Part shown: positions 16,308 through 17,634 of the stretch, piece by piece | Layout of the letters: each line of letters starts with the position of its first letter | How positions within the stretch are numbered: the stretch's first letter is position 1 | Assembly: GCA_006227085.1 (NCBI GenBank) | Contig: SBFY01000172.1 | Span: 1 to 17,634 of the forward strand | Direction: 5' to 3' | From: Gammaproteobacteria bacterium | GTDB lineage: Bacteria; Pseudomonadota; Gammaproteobacteria; Pseudomonadales; M0112 | DNA length: 17,634 nucleotides | Notes under the pieces: model-generated | Databases searched by the model: none | Told to the model about the DNA's origin: nothing | What the model saw: only the letters and a program-made list of their open reading frames with translations | Program-made: the position numbers and the translations under genes

Positions 16308-17012
16308 GTGTTGCCGTGCTTGCGTCCTGGCAGCACGGCATTTCCCCCGCCTGATTCGGCCCTTGCAGACCCACCCGGCTTGCTCGCCTTTGGCGGCGAT
16401 CTATCGCTACCGCAATTACTGGCAGCCTATCGGCTCGGGGCCTTTCCCTGGTACAGCGAACCGGACCCGGTGCTGTGGTGGCACCCGGATCCCCGCGCGG
16501 TCATCCTGCCGGCTGACCTGCATATCCCGCGCAGCCTGCTGAAATGGCAGCGCAAGCAACAGCACCGCGTCACCATCGACCATGCCTTTGACAAAGTCAT
16601 CCGCCATTGTGCCGATGGCAGCAGCCTGCACCGCGAACGCGGCACCTGGATAACGCCGGCCATGGAGCGTGCCTATACGCAGCTGCACAGCGCTGGTCAT
16701 GCCCATTCCATCGAAGTCTGGCAGGATGGACAACTGGTTGGCGGTTTGTACGGGGTCAGCATGGGCAAGGTCTTTCATGGGGAATCGATGTTTTCCCATT
16801 GTCCCAATGCGTCCAGCCTGGCGTTGGCAAGCCTCCTGCCCTGGCTCTTCAGGCAGGGATTTACCCTGTTCGATTGCCAGGTCCTGAACCCCCACACAGC
16901 CCGCTTCGGGGCGACCAACATCCCGAGGCAAGCGTTTATCCAGCAACTGGCCGCCAATCATGACCCTTCACCGGTCAGTGACTGGTGCTGCACCTTGCGT
17001 GAGGCCAGCTGA
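16308..17012 (+). CDS. aat: Leucyl/phenylalanyl-tRNA-protein transferase
   Basis: Aat moves Leu or Phe from aminoacyl-tRNA to N-terminal Lys or Arg of proteins, creating N-degrons that ClpS delivers to ClpAP. A longer frame is open upstream inside trxB, but the start is best placed at the GTG at 16308: AAAAGG at 16294-16299 lies eight bases before it and the product has 234 residues, the length of E. coli Aat. Family motifs run through the protein: FPPPDSAL, GLLAFGGDLS, GAFPWY, WWHPDPRAV, GTWIT, HSIEVWQ, GGLYGVSMGKVFHGESMFS and LFDCQ. The Glu of GES and the Asp of DCQ are the residues I know as catalytically important. Its stop overlaps the bpt start (TGATG), so the two N-degron transferases are probably translationally coupled. 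Confidence 0.96.
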   Translation: MLPCLRPGSTAFPPPDSALADPPGLLAFGGDLSLPQLLAAYRLGAFPWYSEPDPVLWWHPDPRAVILPADLHIPRSLLKWQRKQQHRVTIDHAFDKVIRHCADGSSLHRERGTWITPAMERAYTQLHSAGHAHSIEVWQDGQLVGGLYGVSMGKVFHGESMFSHCPNASSLALASLLPWLFRQGFTLFDCQVLNPHTARFGATNIPRQAFIQQLAANHDPSPVSDWCCTLREAS

Positions 17013-17634
17013 TGCGGATTCCCCTGTTCCTGACCGAGAGCCATCCCTGCCCCTACCTGGAGGGTCAGCAGGCACGCAATGCCGTGACAGAACCGCACTG
17101 GTCAAAAAGCCTGTCCGTCGCCAGTGAGTTGAACCGGCAAGGTTTCCGCCGCAGTGGTGAATTCCTTTATCGCCCGCAATGCCCGGAGTGCTCCGCCTGC
17201 CAGGCATTGCGCATTGATGTGGCCGCATTCACACCCACGCGCAGTCAACGGCGCCTGCTCAAACGCAACATCGACCTGCGGGTTATTGAGCTGGCCAGCA
17301 TTGATAACGATGCCTGCTTCCAGCTGTTCCACCATTACATCGAAGCCCGTCATGCCGGTGGCAGCATGCACCCCGCCAGCCGTGAGGATTTCCAGCGCTT
17401 CCTCGCACACCCCCCCTCACAGAACACCGGTTATGCCGGCGTCACTGACGACAGCAAACAGCTGCTGGGGGTGTTGGTCTATGACCTGCTCGATGATGGC
17501 CTGTCTGCCGTGTTCAGCTTCTACGATACCGCGCAGGAGACACGCAGCCTGGGCACCTGGATGGTCTTGCAAGCCATTATCCGTGCCCGTGAGCTTGGCC
17601 TGCCATGGGTCTACCCGGGCTTTTACATTGCCAA
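17012..17634 (+). CDS. bpt: Bpt, aspartate/glutamate leucyltransferase (Ate family), 3' end outside window
   Basis: The frame opens at the ATG at 17012, sharing one base with the aat stop, and stays open to the window edge: 207 codons of a protein usually ~235-250 residues long. Bpt-type enzymes transfer Leu from Leu-tRNA to proteins with N-terminal Asp or Glu, complementing Aat. They are homologous to eukaryotic arginyltransferase ATE1, and the gene is often labelled ate in databases. Visible motifs are FLTESHPCPYLEGQQARN, GFRRSGEFLYRPQCPECSACQALR with Cys57, Cys60 and Cys63, RSQRRLLKRN, YIEARHAGGSM, DGLSAVFSFYD and RSLGTWMVLQ near the GNAT-like C-terminal fold. Cys13 and the CxxCxxC group are the N-terminal cysteine set of the family. 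The residues after PWVYPGFYIA are not in the window. Confidence 0.94.
   Translation, partial: MRIPLFLTESHPCPYLEGQQARNAVTEPHWSKSLSVASELNRQGFRRSGEFLYRPQCPECSACQALRIDVAAFTPTRSQRRLLKRNIDLRVIELASIDNDACFQLFHHYIEARHAGGSMHPASREDFQRFLAHPPSQNTGYAGVTDDSKQLLGVLVYDLLDDGLSAVFSFYDTAQETRSLGTWMVLQAIIRARELGLPWVYPGFYIA

Overview
The window looks like chromosomal core DNA of a gammaproteobacterium. The block ftsK-lolA-rarA-crcB-serS-cysG on one strand, divergent from trxB-aat-bpt on the other, matches from memory the gene order around serS/ftsK/trxB in Pseudomonas and relatives. A FimL/ChpA-type protein, SohB, Prc and a bacterial glutathione reductase fit the same group. The genus cannot be fixed from sequence alone. 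Hand counts on sample lines give about 58-60% G+C for most of the window. I saw no RNA gene, CRISPR array, transposase or prophage gene. No gene-free stretch exceeds 300 bases; the longest is the 193-base ftsK/trxB divergent region.

Left part, + strand, 1-2543: the 3' end of a FimL/ChpA-like scaffold gene (cut by the window edge), a small two-helix membrane protein of unknown role, and the inner-membrane protease SohB. The first two overlap by one base, and sohB follows after a 42-base gap with a strong ribosome binding site, so this is probably one transcript.

Middle, + strand, 2544-6411: a radical SAM protein with a cobalamin-domain-like N-terminus and no recognised role is followed 8 bases later by the periplasmic protease Prc. 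An AT-richer island (about 40% G+C in sampled lines) covers the radical SAM gene and its upstream gap and continues into roughly the first 75 codons of prc, after which composition rises sharply. prc therefore looks like a mosaic, and the radical SAM gene looks acquired. This is the least ordinary part of the window. No complete, previously undescribed system can be demonstrated.

Right part, - strand, 15150 down to 6297: ftsK, lolA, rarA, crcB, serS, cysG and gor lie head to tail with overlaps or short gaps, an operon-like array. It joins DNA translocation at division, lipoprotein trafficking, fork rescue, fluoride export, seryl-tRNA charging, siroheme synthesis and glutathione reduction. gor converges on prc, and the two coding regions overlap by 115 bases.

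Far right, + strand, 15344-17634: trxB, aat and bpt (cut by the window end) are tightly packed. Aat and Bpt add N-terminal leucine/phenylalanine or leucine to proteins and so feed the bacterial N-degron pathway.
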